Assembly: GCA_963704515.1 (NCBI GenBank)
Contig: OY969913.1
Location: forward strand, 868,001 to 932,000
DNA length: 64,000 nucleotides
Source of the DNA: VRUE01 sp963704515
GTDB taxonomy: Bacteria > Actinomycetota > Thermoleophilia > Solirubrobacterales > 70-9
Direction: 5' to 3'
Shown here one piece after another: positions 15,953-24,648 of this stretch (positions within the stretch are counted from its first letter, which is position 1; each line of letters opens with the position of its first letter). The position numbers and the translations under genes are program-made. The notes beneath the pieces were generated by a model. It made no database searches and was not told the DNA's origin. It was given only the letters and a program-made list of their open reading frames with translations.

Positions 15953-17716
15953 ATGCCAAACAGCATTCGCAGTGAAGACACGAAGATCCACTGGAGACGG
16001 AGCAACATCGTGCGCCGCGCGTCAGTCGTCGCGATCGGGGCGCTTGTCGCGCTTGCTGCCCTGGCGCAGTCGGCAGGCGCGGTTCAGGTCTACGAGTTCG
16101 GCCTGCCGGCGGGCAGCAAGCCGCTCTACATCACCGCGGGCCCGGAAGGCAACCTGTGGTTCACCGATCCCGGGACCAATCAGATCGGCAAGATCAGCAC
16201 CTCGGGGAGCGTCACCGAGTACGGACTGGGACTGACCGCGAATGCCGGCCTGGCCGGGATCACTGCCGGCCCGGACGGCAACGTCTGGTTCACCGAGCGT
16301 AAGGGGCACAAGATCGGCCGCATCACGCCCTCCGGTGCGATCACCGAGTTCTCCACCGGTCTGACGGGAACCCCGGACATCTACGGGATCACCAGCGGGC
16401 CGGGCTCGGCAGTCTGGTTCACCGAGACTTTCGCCGGCCGCATCGGCATGATCAATCCGGGCACCGGCGTGATCAAAGAGTTCCCGATCCCCGCGGGCAC
16501 TTACACAACGATCGTGCAAGGGCCCGACGGAAACCTGTGGTACCCGAGCGTCAACAAGGCGACGATCTCGCGGATGACTCCGACTGGCACGGTGAGTGTC
16601 TTTGGTCCGCTGCCCGCGAGCGACTGCTCGGTGGGCGCGACCACCCCTTGCCCCTACCCGGAAAGCATCGCCGTGGGTCCCGACGGGAACCTCTGGTTCG
16701 ACGAGGCGAAGGGCGACGCGATCGGCAGGATCACGCCCACAGGCGGGATCTCGGAGTTCTCCAATGGATTGACCCACAACGCTCACGTCGCCGACCTCGC
16801 CTCCGGTTCAGACGGCAACGTTTGGTTCACCGAGAACGCCGCAAATCAGGTCGGGCGGATCGCCCCGGCCGGTGTTGTGACCGAGTTCCACGACGGTCTC
16901 AGCGCGGGCGCGCAGCCGTTCGGCATCGCCGCCGGCCCCGATCAGAACCTTTGGGTGGCCGAGCCCGGGTCTGGGAAAATCGCGAGGGTGATCCCGGACG
17001 TTCCTCCCGTGGTCCAGACTGGTCCAGCTGGCGCCTCGCGCGCGGCTGCGACCGTGACCGGCACTGTTCGTTCGCGTGGCGCCGAAACCGCATACTACTT
17101 CCAGTACGGACCGACTCCAGCGTACGGGCGTACCGGTTCGACGGCATCCAACGGCTCAGGCGACGACGTCCTCCCGGTCAGTTCGAAGCTCACCCGCCAC
17201 CTTTCTCCCGGGCGCGAATACCACTACCGGATCGTCGCGGTCAACGCCAGTGGCACCAGCTATGGCCAAGATGCGACCTTCATGACGAGGAAGCCGAGCC
17301 ACAAGCGCAAGCGCGCGAGGGTGACGGTCGGTCCGTTTCAGATGTACTTCTCGGGCTACTCCTTGGGGCACCGCCTGCGTCTCTCGAAGATCGTCGTGAT
17401 CGGAGTCCATTCCGGCGAGCGGGTCTCTTACGCCTGTGAGCACTGTCACGGCTCACCGAAGCACCGGCGCCTGCGCTCCACCAAGTCGAGAGCGTCGTTT
17501 TCGGGCTTGAGATTGGTCGTAGGCGGCGGCTCGAAGGTGCGAGTGCTGGTGACCGGGGTGAATGGAAGCAAACGCGTGAAGGTCTATGGCTTTCGAATCG
17601 GTGCGGCGGAATCGAAGCTCCTAGGCCAGCGGTGCTTCGTGGCAAAAAGCCACAAGCCCGTTCGTTGCCCGGCAAAGGCCGGTTCTAAGCCGCACCATCG
17701 CCACACTGGCGCTTAG
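15953..17716 (+). CDS. Secreted beta-propeller, virginiamycin-B-lyase-like
   Basis: 587 residues from ATG 15953 (RBS AGGGA just upstream); an in-frame GTG at 15920 overlapping the kinase stop is the alternative. A signal peptide is clear (basic start, VVAIGALVALAALAQSAGA). About six propeller blades follow, each with a GPDGNxWFT motif and xxIGRITPxGxITEF, as in streptogramin lyase (Vgb) and SMP-30-like propellers. Near 360-450 is an Ig/Fn3-like domain, and the tail is basic and His-rich. In this group such proteins are mostly not antibiotic lyases; a surface or cell-wall role is more likely here. Co-location with the kinase suggests export-linked regulation, unproven. Confidence 0.75.
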   Translation: MPNSIRSEDTKIHWRRSNIVRRASVVAIGALVALAALAQSAGAVQVYEFGLPAGSKPLYITAGPEGNLWFTDPGTNQIGKISTSGSVTEYGLGLTANAGLAGITAGPDGNVWFTERKGHKIGRITPSGAITEFSTGLTGTPDIYGITSGPGSAVWFTETFAGRIGMINPGTGVIKEFPIPAGTYTTIVQGPDGNLWYPSVNKATISRMTPTGTVSVFGPLPASDCSVGATTPCPYPESIAVGPDGNLWFDEAKGDAIGRITPTGGISEFSNGLTHNAHVADLASGSDGNVWFTENAANQVGRIAPAGVVTEFHDGLSAGAQPFGIAAGPDQNLWVAEPGSGKIARVIPDVPPVVQTGPAGASRAAATVTGTVRSRGAETAYYFQYGPTPAYGRTGSTASNGSGDDVLPVSSKLTRHLSPGREYHYRIVAVNASGTSYGQDATFMTRKPSHKRKRARVTVGPFQMYFSGYSLGHRLRLSKIVVIGVHSGERVSYACEHCHGSPKHRRLRSTKSRASFSGLRLVVGGGSKVRVLVTGVNGSKRVKVYGFRIGAAESKLLGQRCFVAKSHKPVRCPAKAGSKPHHRHTGA

Positions 17717-17857
17717 AATCGGCTGGGACGACGCGCGTTGCGATCGCGCTCGTAGTCGCGAAATTGGCTCTGTATTGGCACATTTCGTGCGCCACGCGTG
17801 CGCCCCGACCTGTCACGGTCCGAGCCATGCAGACAGCAACAGCCATAGACATGTCCG

Positions 17858-17875
17858 CCACATGGCCTAATGTGG
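17858..17875. promoter_or_regulatory. Candidate VapB operator
   Basis: CCACAT (17858-17863) and ATGTGG (17870-17875) form a perfect inverted repeat around 6 nt, ending 5 bp before the antitoxin start codon. VapB-type proteins commonly autoregulate through such sites. Nothing else is recognisable in the 17717-17857 gap. Confidence 0.4.
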
Positions 17876-17880
17876 TGCGC

Positions 17881-18132
17881 ATGTCCAAGATGATCCAGGT
17901 CCGCGACGTCCCCGACGAGGTGCACAGGGTGCTCAAGGCCCGTGCTGCCGCCGAGGGGATCTCGCTTTCGGACTACATAAAGCGAGACCTCGAGGAGCTT
18001 GCGACCAAGGCGACGATCGAGGACATCGTCGTCAGCGCCCGAGGCCGCGGTGCCCGTGCCAGGGCCCGCGGTGCCCCCCGCATCACCGCTGAGGAGATCG
18101 TCGCGGACATTCGAGCCGCCCGAGGCGAGTAG
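17881..18132 (+). CDS. vapB: VapB/FitA-like antitoxin
   Basis: 83 residues. The N-terminal ribbon-helix-helix domain is clear (IQVRDVPDEVHRVLKARAA, then GISLSDYIKRDLEEL). A flexible Arg-rich stretch and an acidic C-terminal helix (ITAEEIVADIRAAR) follow, which in the family wraps the toxin. The start is the ATG at 17881; the open frame goes back to 17764 but the extra part is not protein-like and covers the likely promoter. The toxin gene follows after 5 bp. Confidence 0.88.
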   Translation: MSKMIQVRDVPDEVHRVLKARAAAEGISLSDYIKRDLEELATKATIEDIVVSARGRGARARARGAPRITAEEIVADIRAARGE

Positions 18133-18137
18133 CGACC

Positions 18138-18545
18138 ATGCCCGTCATCGATGCCTCGGTCGTCGTCGCGATCCTGGCCGACGCGGAACAGGTTCCCTGG
18201 GCGCAGGCCCAGCTCTCGACCCGGGGCTCGGACGGGGCCCTCTGGGTTCCGCACCTGATCGATGCCGAGGTAGGACATGCCCTGCGCCGGCGCGTTGCCG
18301 CCGACCGGCTCGAGGAGGAAGCTGCAGCCGAGGCGCTGCTGGACCTCGCGCAAATGCCGCTCCGTCGCATCGACCACGTCGGCCTGCTCCACCGGGCCTG
18401 GGAGCTGCGCCACAACATCAGCTTCTACGACGGTCTTTACGTGGCCCTCGCCGAGATCTTGGAGGTGCCCCTGATGACGCTCGACCGGCGCCTCGCGCGG
18501 GCCGTTGGCGACGGCGCTGGCGTGACGGTGCTGGTCCCCGATTAG
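18138..18545 (+). CDS. vapC: VapC-family PIN-domain toxin
   Basis: 135 residues. A PIN-domain ribonuclease, usually cutting tRNA or rRNA when released from VapB. The acidic metal-binding residues are present: Asp5 in PVIDAS, Glu in IDAEVGHAL, Asp in FYDGLYVALAE and Asp in LMTLDRRL, so it is likely active. It sits 5 bp after vapB. Its last four bases overlap the end of the convergent glycosyltransferase gene. Confidence 0.9.
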   Translation: MPVIDASVVVAILADAEQVPWAQAQLSTRGSDGALWVPHLIDAEVGHALRRRVAADRLEEEAAAEALLDLAQMPLRRIDHVGLLHRAWELRHNISFYDGLYVALAEILEVPLMTLDRRLARAVGDGAGVTVLVPD

Positions 18546-19444
18546 CGTCCGCGCACGGCGGTGATCGCCAGGCTCGTCGCCAGCTTCGCCCCGATGCCCG
18601 CATAGACCGCCGCGTTGACGAGCGGGTTGTGCTCGGGGGCGTCGAAGCGGCGGTAGAAGCGGCCCATGCCGCGGTGGAAGGCGATCTCCTGCCTGGGCCG
18701 GCGGCGCTTCGGGCTGGAGCCTCCCTTGACGTGCAGGGCCACCCCGGCCGGCTCGTAGAAGACCTTCCAGCCGGCCTGCCAGAAGCGGCGGCACCAGTCG
18801 AGGTCCTCCATGTAGAGCCAGTAGCCCTCGTCGAGCAGGCCGACCTGGCGCACCGCCTCGGCGCGGCAGAGCATGAAGGCTCCGTTGACGGCGTCGACCT
18901 CGCCCGGCTCGTCGTCGCCGAGCTGGGTGGCGCGGTACTGGCTGAGCGCCGCGCCCACCCCGTCGCCCCGGCCGACGCCCGTGAAATGGGCGAGGGCGCT
19001 GAGCGGAGTGGGGAAGGAGCGCTTGCAGGCGTGGTCGAGCTCGCCCGACTCGGTGACCAGCTTGCAGCCGACCATCCCGATTCGCTCATCGGAGCGCAGC
19101 CGCCCCAGCGCCGCGTCGAGCGTTCCCGCGTAGACCTCGGTGTCGGGGTTGAGCAGCAGCACCGCGCCCGCCTCGTTCTCGCGCAGGACGACGTTGTTGG
19201 CGGCCGAGAAGCCGATGTTCTCGCGGCGGATCAACCGCACCTCTCCGAACTCGCGCTCGACCATGTCCGGCGTCGCGTCGGGACTGCCGCTGTCGACCAC
19301 CGTCACCCGCATCGCGCCGCTCGCCGGGTGCTCCGCCAGTGAGCGCAGGCAGCGCCGCAGCAGCCCCTCCGCGCCATGGCTGACGACCACAACCTCCAGC
19401 GCCAGCCCCGCTCCGGTGGTCCTTTCCCCCGTCATAGCCGGCAA
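18542..19444 (-). CDS. Family 2 glycosyltransferase (rhamnosyltransferase-like)
   Basis: 300 residues. GT2 hallmarks: VVVVSHGAEGLLRRCLRSL, TVVDSGSPD, NIGFSAANN, the metal site LLLNPDTEVY (an NPD motif near 95), and AFMLCRAEAVRQVGLLDEGYWLYMEDLDWCRR, with the ED pair of WbbL-like rhamnosyltransferases. It probably adds rhamnose or another deoxysugar to a lipid-linked surface glycan, using dTDP-rhamnose from the rml genes nearby; the donor is inferred. It is followed 16 bp upstream by the sugar-phosphate transferase gene on the same strand, so it is the last gene of a polysaccharide operon. Confidence 0.87.
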   Translation of the reverse strand: MPAMTGERTTGAGLALEVVVVSHGAEGLLRRCLRSLAEHPASGAMRVTVVDSGSPDATPDMVEREFGEVRLIRRENIGFSAANNVVLRENEAGAVLLLNPDTEVYAGTLDAALGRLRSDERIGMVGCKLVTESGELDHACKRSFPTPLSALAHFTGVGRGDGVGAALSQYRATQLGDDEPGEVDAVNGAFMLCRAEAVRQVGLLDEGYWLYMEDLDWCRRFWQAGWKVFYEPAGVALHVKGGSSPKRRRPRQEIAFHRGMGRFYRRFDAPEHNPLVNAAVYAGIGAKLATSLAITAVRGR

Positions 19445-19460
19445 AAGCGCACCGGAAGCG

Positions 19461-20945
19461 CTAGTAGGCGCCTTCGCCGCGGACGATTGCCCGCGGCGTG
19501 CGCAGCAGGATCGCCAAATCGCCGGCCACGGAGAGGTTGTCGAGGTAGTCGCGCTCCATCGCCAAGCGCTCCTCGAAGGTCAGGTCGCCGCGCCCGTAGA
19601 CCTGCATCGGCCCGGTCAGCCCTGGCTTGACCGCGAGGCGCAGGCGCTGGCGGTCGTCGTAGAGAGCGACCACGGCCTCCTCCTCGGGCCGCGGGCCGAC
19701 CAACGACATGTCGCCGCGCAGGACGTTGATCAGCTGCGGCAGCTCGTCGAGGCTGGTGCGGCGCAGCAGCCGGCCGGCGCGGGTGACGCGCGGGTCGTCG
19801 AGGATCTTGAAGGAGGGCTCCTCGAGCTTCTCCAGGTCGACCAGCTCGCCCAGCCGCTCCTCCGCGTCGGCGACCATCGTGCGGAACTTGAGCATCGTGA
19901 ACGGCGCCCCGTCCTTCCCGGCGCGCCGCTGGCGGAAGAAGACCGGCAGCCCCGAGTCGAGCACGATCAGCAGCGCGATCGCCAGCAGCAGCGGCGAGAG
20001 CAGCGTCAGCAGGAGGGCGGAGATCAGGAGGTCCATCCCCCGCTTCATAGCCAGGGTCGAGCGCGGCGGGTCGGAGAAGCGGAAGTCGAGCACCGGCAGC
20101 TCGGCCAGCCGGTTGAGCTCGATCCCCGGTCCGAGCAGGCCGAAGTGGCGGGGCAGCAGGGTCAGTCCCAGGCCGGCCGCCTTGCACTCCTCGATCAGGT
20201 GCTCGGCGTCGCTCTCGCTCATCTCCTGCTCGGTGACGACGACGCGCTCGACCTCGTGCTGGCGCGCGACCCGCGAGATCTCCTCGATCGAGCCGAGCCG
20301 CGGCAGCGACGCGCGGCGGTCCTTGTCGCTGGGCGAGGAGAGGTAGCCGACCAGGCGCAGCCGGGTCTCGGGGTGAAGGGAGATCCGCCGCGCGACGACG
20401 TCGACGGCCGCCGCCGGTCCGATTACCAGCCCGGTCGCCGTCTCGGCCACCCGGTGCCAGAGCGAGCGCAGCGTCGCGCGCACCGCGAAGCAGCCGACGA
20501 ACGCCCCGAAGCCGACCAAGACGGCGCTCTGGGCGGAGAGCGGCCCGACCGGACTCAGCGCCAGCAGGCCGTCGATCGCGATCGTGCCCAGGGCGCTGGC
20601 CGAGACCAGCGCCGGCAGCTCGTCGAGCGTGCTGTGTCGGATCCGGCGGTGGTCGTTGTCGTAGAGGCCGTGCAGCTTCAGGACCAGGATCCAGGCGGGG
20701 ATGAAGAGCACCGCCCAGAACAGGGTGCCGACGTCAGTTGTCGAGGTGGTGGCGGTGGCGAGGCAGAGCGCCGCGACGATCGCCAGCCAGTCGCCGGTGG
20801 CGAGCAGGCGGCGCAGCAGGGCGCCGCGGCGGCGCGAGTCGTCCGGCCTCCCCGGTCCCTCGGGCCCCGCCGGAGCGGTCCGGCGCCCGCCGGGCGCCAA
20901 GCGCTCGGCGGCTTGCTGCTCCCCGCCTGGCGCCTTGGTGCCCAT
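19461..20945 (-). CDS. Polyprenyl glycosylphosphotransferase (WcaJ/RfbP type)
   Basis: 494 residues. Starts exopolysaccharide or O-antigen-like repeat synthesis by placing a sugar-1-phosphate on undecaprenyl phosphate. N-terminal membrane helices (about 55-160), a CoA-binding-like domain (about 165-280), then the catalytic domain: membrane helix LLISALLLTLLSPLLL, FRQRRAGKDGAPFTMLKFRTM, RRTSLDELPQLINVLRGDMS, LVGPRPEE and KPGLTGPMQVYGR. I set the start at ATG 20945, which overlaps the TGA of the upstream ligase gene (ATGA); the frame runs open much further back but only through that gene. Confidence 0.92.
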   Translation of the reverse strand: MGTKAPGGEQQAAERLAPGGRRTAPAGPEGPGRPDDSRRRGALLRRLLATGDWLAIVAALCLATATTSTTDVGTLFWAVLFIPAWILVLKLHGLYDNDHRRIRHSTLDELPALVSASALGTIAIDGLLALSPVGPLSAQSAVLVGFGAFVGCFAVRATLRSLWHRVAETATGLVIGPAAAVDVVARRISLHPETRLRLVGYLSSPSDKDRRASLPRLGSIEEISRVARQHEVERVVVTEQEMSESDAEHLIEECKAAGLGLTLLPRHFGLLGPGIELNRLAELPVLDFRFSDPPRSTLAMKRGMDLLISALLLTLLSPLLLAIALLIVLDSGLPVFFRQRRAGKDGAPFTMLKFRTMVADAEERLGELVDLEKLEEPSFKILDDPRVTRAGRLLRRTSLDELPQLINVLRGDMSLVGPRPEEEAVVALYDDRQRLRLAVKPGLTGPMQVYGRGDLTFEERLAMERDYLDNLSVAGDLAILLRTPRAIVRGEGAY

Positions 20946-22960
20946 CAGCAGGTCCATTCCCTGCCCCGCAGGCAGCTCTCGAGCGGATTGAGCTCGCGCG
21001 CCCGTCTCAGGTCCGCGAGCGCGGCGGCTTCGTTGCCGGCCTCGTGCTCGACCCGCGAGCGCAGGTAGTACCACTGCCAGTTGCGGTCCTCGCGCTCGAT
21101 CGCGTTTCCGAAGTCTTCGGCGGCGGCTTCGTATTCGCCCTGCTGCTCGGCGAGCAGGCCCAGCTGGACGTAGGGAGAGGCGGCGAAGGGCTCGATCGAG
21201 CGCGCCGTGTGGGCGTGGTTGACCGCCGAAGCGAGGTCGCCGCGGGCGGCCGCGGCCTGGCTCGAGTCGATCTCGCGCTGGACCAGCAGCGGTCCGACCA
21301 GGGCGATCGCCGCCACCCAGGCCAGTCCCAGGGCGGTCACCGTGAGGCCGAAGCGGCGGCCCTCCGAGGTGCTCTCGCGGCGCGGGTCGGCGGCGATCTG
21401 GGCGCAGCGCGCGGCGACGACGGCGCCCGCCGGGAGGAGGAGGAACGCCCCCAGCCCCGGCACCTCCCAGAACCAGTCGAAGGCGGCGCCGACGGCGAAG
21501 GCGAGCATCGCCGCCAGCAGCACCGCGTTGCGGTCGCGCTGCGGCTCGGCCGCATCGCGCCAGGCCGCGAACCCGAACCAGAGCAGGCTGCCGATCAGGG
21601 CGAGGACGAGGATGCCGCCGACCGCGCCCAGCTCGGCGAATGACTCGAGGTAGAGGGAGTGGGCGTCGTGGACCGGGCTTTCGATCGAGCGGTGCTGGTC
21701 CCAGGCGAACTTGTACGTGCCGGCACCGATCCCGAGCACCGGCTTTTCGTCGAAGGCGTCGATCGCGGCGGACCAGAATTCCTTGCGCCCGGTGCCCGAG
21801 AGGTCGGAGAAGCGCTGCTGCGGATTCTGCGAGAACTGGATGTCGGAGCCGGAGAACTTGTCCCAGGCCCGGCCGCCGACCGCGGCCAGCGCGACGATCG
21901 CCAGCAGGGCCGCGACCAGGGCGAGGCCTTTGAGCACCGCCGGGTTGCGGGAGATGTTCAGCGCCCTGCCGCTCAGCCGGCCCTCGCGCCGCTCCTCCCA
22001 GCGCAGCCCCGCGAAGAGCAGCAGCGAAAGTGCGATGCCGCACACAAGGATCAGCAGCACGGTGACGCCCTGGTCGACCGTCGCCTGGGTCGCGTAGTCG
22101 TTGGCGAGGTCGCTGCGCGCCTGCACGGCGAGGATCGCCGGCAACGTCCCGAGCGCCCCGATCGCCAGGGTGGCGAGCAGCCAGAGGCGGTCCCTGGAGA
22201 GGGCGATCAGACAGCCGCAGGCGACCAACAGGGCGAGCAGCCCGCCGCGCGAGTATGTGAAGTAGAGGGTGAGCAGGACGGCCGGAATCGCGGCGACCGA
22301 GGCCCAGCGCAGCGCCGCCCAGGCTCCCCGCCGGCTCGTCCAGAGCAGCAGGGCGACGCCGATGCCCGCGGCCGCCCCGTTGGCGTTCCAGTAGCCAAGT
22401 GGGTAGCGCAGGCGCGAGCCGCTGCCAAGCGATTCGGCGGTGCTGAGCACTTGTGGGAGCAGGCGGCTGCCGAGCCCGAGCAGGGCGACCAGCGCCGCGG
22501 CAATCGCCAGGCCTTCAGCGAAACGTTGGCGCCTCTCGTCGGTTTGGGCGATCAGGAACGCGGCAAGGAAGAACCCGAGGTAGGTCAGGACCCGGTCCGC
22601 CTCGGTCACGCTCAGCTCGACCGACCCCGACCAGAAGGACGAAATTGCGGACAGAAGCGCCAAACCGACGATCAGCCCGCCGGCCCAGTAGAGCGGACGC
22701 GCCAGCTTGGCGCCCGCCCCCGCGCCGAACACCAGCAGGGCGACGACCGTCAGCCACGCCCCCAGACCCGCGATGTGACGGGCCGTCACATCGAAGCCGC
22801 CGCCCGCGAGGGCGAGGCCGACGACCAGCACCACGGGCGCAAGCAACGCCGCCGTTTGGTCTAACCTTCCGGCGGATGAGCTCCGGGAAGCGCCTCCGCC
22901 CGGCCCCGCCAAGGGGCCCCCATGCCTTTGCTTTGATGTCAGTGGTTGCTCTGCTGGCAT
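20945..22960 (-). CDS. O-antigen ligase/polymerase-like membrane protein with TPR tail
   Basis: 671 residues as drawn. About a dozen hydrophobic segments, a large outer loop (about 330-410) with the family-typical region around EFWSAAIDAFDEKPVLGIGAGTY, and HDAHSLYLESFAELG (the Wzy_C/WaaL signature). The C-terminal 130 residues are TPR-like (SIEPFAASPYVQLGLLAEQQGEYEAAAEDFGNA). It likely polymerises or ligates lipid-linked glycan outside the membrane. The start is uncertain: ATG 22960 gives a basic N-terminus but overlaps a divergent secreted gene by 85 bp, while TTG 22846 would avoid overlap and begin just at the first helix. Confidence 0.82.
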   Translation of the reverse strand: MPAEQPLTSKQRHGGPLAGPGGGASRSSSAGRLDQTAALLAPVVLVVGLALAGGGFDVTARHIAGLGAWLTVVALLVFGAGAGAKLARPLYWAGGLIVGLALLSAISSFWSGSVELSVTEADRVLTYLGFFLAAFLIAQTDERRQRFAEGLAIAAALVALLGLGSRLLPQVLSTAESLGSGSRLRYPLGYWNANGAAAGIGVALLLWTSRRGAWAALRWASVAAIPAVLLTLYFTYSRGGLLALLVACGCLIALSRDRLWLLATLAIGALGTLPAILAVQARSDLANDYATQATVDQGVTVLLILVCGIALSLLLFAGLRWEERREGRLSGRALNISRNPAVLKGLALVAALLAIVALAAVGGRAWDKFSGSDIQFSQNPQQRFSDLSGTGRKEFWSAAIDAFDEKPVLGIGAGTYKFAWDQHRSIESPVHDAHSLYLESFAELGAVGGILVLALIGSLLWFGFAAWRDAAEPQRDRNAVLLAAMLAFAVGAAFDWFWEVPGLGAFLLLPAGAVVAARCAQIAADPRRESTSEGRRFGLTVTALGLAWVAAIALVGPLLVQREIDSSQAAAARGDLASAVNHAHTARSIEPFAASPYVQLGLLAEQQGEYEAAAEDFGNAIEREDRNWQWYYLRSRVEHEAGNEAAALADLRRARELNPLESCLRGREWTC

Positions 22961-23463
22961 TGGCTTGCTTTCCGGTTCTCGCTCACGCCGAATGCGAAAG
23001 CGCGGGCTGCGTTCAGTACTCCGACCCCATCCCTAGCGCCGGAGGGGGCAACCCGCCGACGCATCATTCGCATCCGAATCAGCAAACCCCGGCAAACGCC
23101 TCGAATACCCATAACGGCGGCAACACGGCGCCACCGTCTGAAGGGAAGCACTCGCACGGCTCCGGGGAATCTTCTGAACACGAACCATCTTCGGCGGGTG
23201 GTGGGACGAATGGCAACGGTGGCGGCAACGGGCAGGGTAGCCCAGGCGGTGGCTCGAACGGCGGCGGTCAGCCGTCGGTGCAGCCCAACCCCCAGGCCGC
23301 GAGTCAGCCGGCGTCGAGCTCCGGTTCCTCCTCGCCCTTGGTCCCGATCCTGATCGCGATCCTCGCCCTGGCGGCGATCTCGGTGGGAGCGGTGATGCTC
23401 CGGCAGCGCCGCCAGCGGCAGGGTTCGGCAGCGTCCGGCACAGCCTCTCCGAAGGCAAGCTGA
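22876..23463 (+). CDS. Secreted, C-terminally anchored Gly/Ser/Asn-rich protein
   Basis: 195 residues from ATG 22876, chosen because it gives a basic start and a good signal peptide (SVVALLALACFPVLAHA). A mature N-terminus with two Cys (ECESAGC) is followed by a low-complexity His/Asn/Gly/Ser/Gln region. Near the end is a membrane helix (PILIAILALAAISVGAVML) and a basic RQRRQRQ cytosolic tail, so it is wall-spanning and anchored by a single pass. No known family. It is divergent from the polymerase gene and 2 bp before a secreted hydrolase gene, suggesting a cell-surface unit. Confidence 0.65.
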   Translation: MSSGKRLRPAPPRGPHAFALMSVVALLALACFPVLAHAECESAGCVQYSDPIPSAGGGNPPTHHSHPNQQTPANASNTHNGGNTAPPSEGKHSHGSGESSEHEPSSAGGGTNGNGGGNGQGSPGGGSNGGGQPSVQPNPQAASQPASSSGSSSPLVPILIAILALAAISVGAVMLRQRRQRQGSAASGTASPKAS

Positions 23464-23465
23464 TC

Positions 23466-24617
23466 GTGGTCCGCGACCGGATGCGCCCGCTGCGGCGGGC
23501 TCGCACCTCGATAGCCGCGACGGTGCTGGCGCTTGCCATGGCCAGCGCCGCCCCCGGGACGGCGCTGGCCCTGCCGCACGGCTTCTGGGGGGTGTCGCCG
23601 CAGGCGACGCCGAGCGTCGAACAGTTCCAGCGCCTGCACCGAGGCGGGGTCGAAAGCGTGCGCATCCCGATGAGCTGGGCCGCGGTCCAGCCCACCCGCG
23701 GCGGGACGCCGGACTTCGGCAGCATCGACCCGCTCGTCGCCGGCGCGGCCGCGGCGGGGCTCGAAGTGCTGCCCTTCGCCTATGGCGCCCCGACCTGGGC
23801 CGTGCGGGCCGCCGTCGTTCCCGGCTCGCACGGGCTGACCACGGCGCCCCTGACTTTGCCGGTCAAGAACGGCCTGCAGCGCAGCTCTTGGGCGAAGTTC
23901 CTCAAGCTGCTCGTCGGTCGCTACGGCCCTCGTGGGTCATTCTGGGCCGAAAACCCCGCCCTGCCCAAGCGCCCGATCCGCATCTGGCAGATCTGGAACG
24001 AGCAGAACTTCAAGTACTTCGTCGTGCGGCCCAACCCCGCCGATTACGGCAAGCTGCTGAAGATCTCCTACGGCGCGATCCGCGGCGCCGACCACGGCGC
24101 CAAGCTGATCCTCGGCGGCATGTTCGCCGAACCCGGCGAAGCCCGGTACAAGCGCAAGCCGCCGCAGGCCTACTACGCCACCGACTTCCTCGACAAGCTC
24201 TACCGCAGCACGCCGGGCATCAAGCGGATGTTCGTCGGCGTGGCCCTGCACCCCTACACGTCCGAATACAAGCGCCTCACGCCGGTGATCGATGAGTTCC
24301 GCCAGGTGCTGGCCGAGCACCACGACGCGGGCAAGGGCCTTTGGATCACGGAGATCGGCTGGAGCTCCGAACCGATCTCGCGCCGCGACTCCTTCGCCAA
24401 GGGGCCCAGCGGGCAGGTGACGCAGCTGAAGGGCGCGTTCCGGCTCTTCGAGCAAAAGCAGCGCAGTTGGAACCTGAAGCGCGTCTACTGGTTCTCGGTC
24501 GACGACGCGCCGGGCAACTGCAACTTCTGCGGCGGCTCCGGCCTCTTCGCCGAAGGCTTCCTGCCGAAGAAGTCCTGGTTCGCCTACGCGCACTTCGCCG
24601 GCGGCCGTCCGGGCTGA
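23466..24617 (+). CDS. Secreted glycoside-hydrolase-like protein (clan A fold)
   Basis: 383 residues, GTG start 2 bp after the upstream stop. A twin-basic start and hydrophobic stretch (TVLALAMASAAPGTALA) form a signal peptide. The TIM-barrel landmarks of GH5/GH39-type enzymes are visible: GGVESVRIPMSWAAVQP, the acid/base Glu in IWQIWNEQNFKYF, VGVALHPYTS, and the nucleophile Glu in LWITEIGWSSE. Two Cys in NCNFCGG may form a loop disulfide. It probably trims or remodels a glycan; being next to polysaccharide genes, its own exopolysaccharide is a candidate substrate (inference). Confidence 0.8.
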   Translation: MVRDRMRPLRRARTSIAATVLALAMASAAPGTALALPHGFWGVSPQATPSVEQFQRLHRGGVESVRIPMSWAAVQPTRGGTPDFGSIDPLVAGAAAAGLEVLPFAYGAPTWAVRAAVVPGSHGLTTAPLTLPVKNGLQRSSWAKFLKLLVGRYGPRGSFWAENPALPKRPIRIWQIWNEQNFKYFVVRPNPADYGKLLKISYGAIRGADHGAKLILGGMFAEPGEARYKRKPPQAYYATDFLDKLYRSTPGIKRMFVGVALHPYTSEYKRLTPVIDEFRQVLAEHHDAGKGLWITEIGWSSEPISRRDSFAKGPSGQVTQLKGAFRLFEQKQRSWNLKRVYWFSVDDAPGNCNFCGGSGLFAEGFLPKKSWFAYAHFAGGRPG

Positions 24618-24627
24618 TCGGCGTAAG

Positions 24628-24648
24628 ATCGGTGGCTTGGCCACCGAT
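24628..24648 (+). promoter_or_regulatory. Hairpin with the lhr start codon as its triloop
   Basis: ATCGGTGGC (24628-24636) and GCCACCGAT (24640-24648) pair perfectly over 9 bp. The only unpaired bases are TTG 24637-24639, the apparent start codon of the helicase gene. Such a stem would hide any ribosome site; no Shine-Dalgarno is visible. Confidence 0.45.

Noticed and set aside
15953..17716. Virginiamycin resistance enzyme
   Set aside because: It shares the propeller repeat with Vgb, but it is secreted, longer, has an Ig-like tail and sits in a secretion locus; antibiotic lyase function is not supported.
19140..21068. 642-residue open frame on the plus strand
   Set aside because: It runs antisense across the glycosyltransferase and glycosylphosphotransferase genes; composition (Gln/Arg/Glu-rich, no motifs) is that of a shadow.
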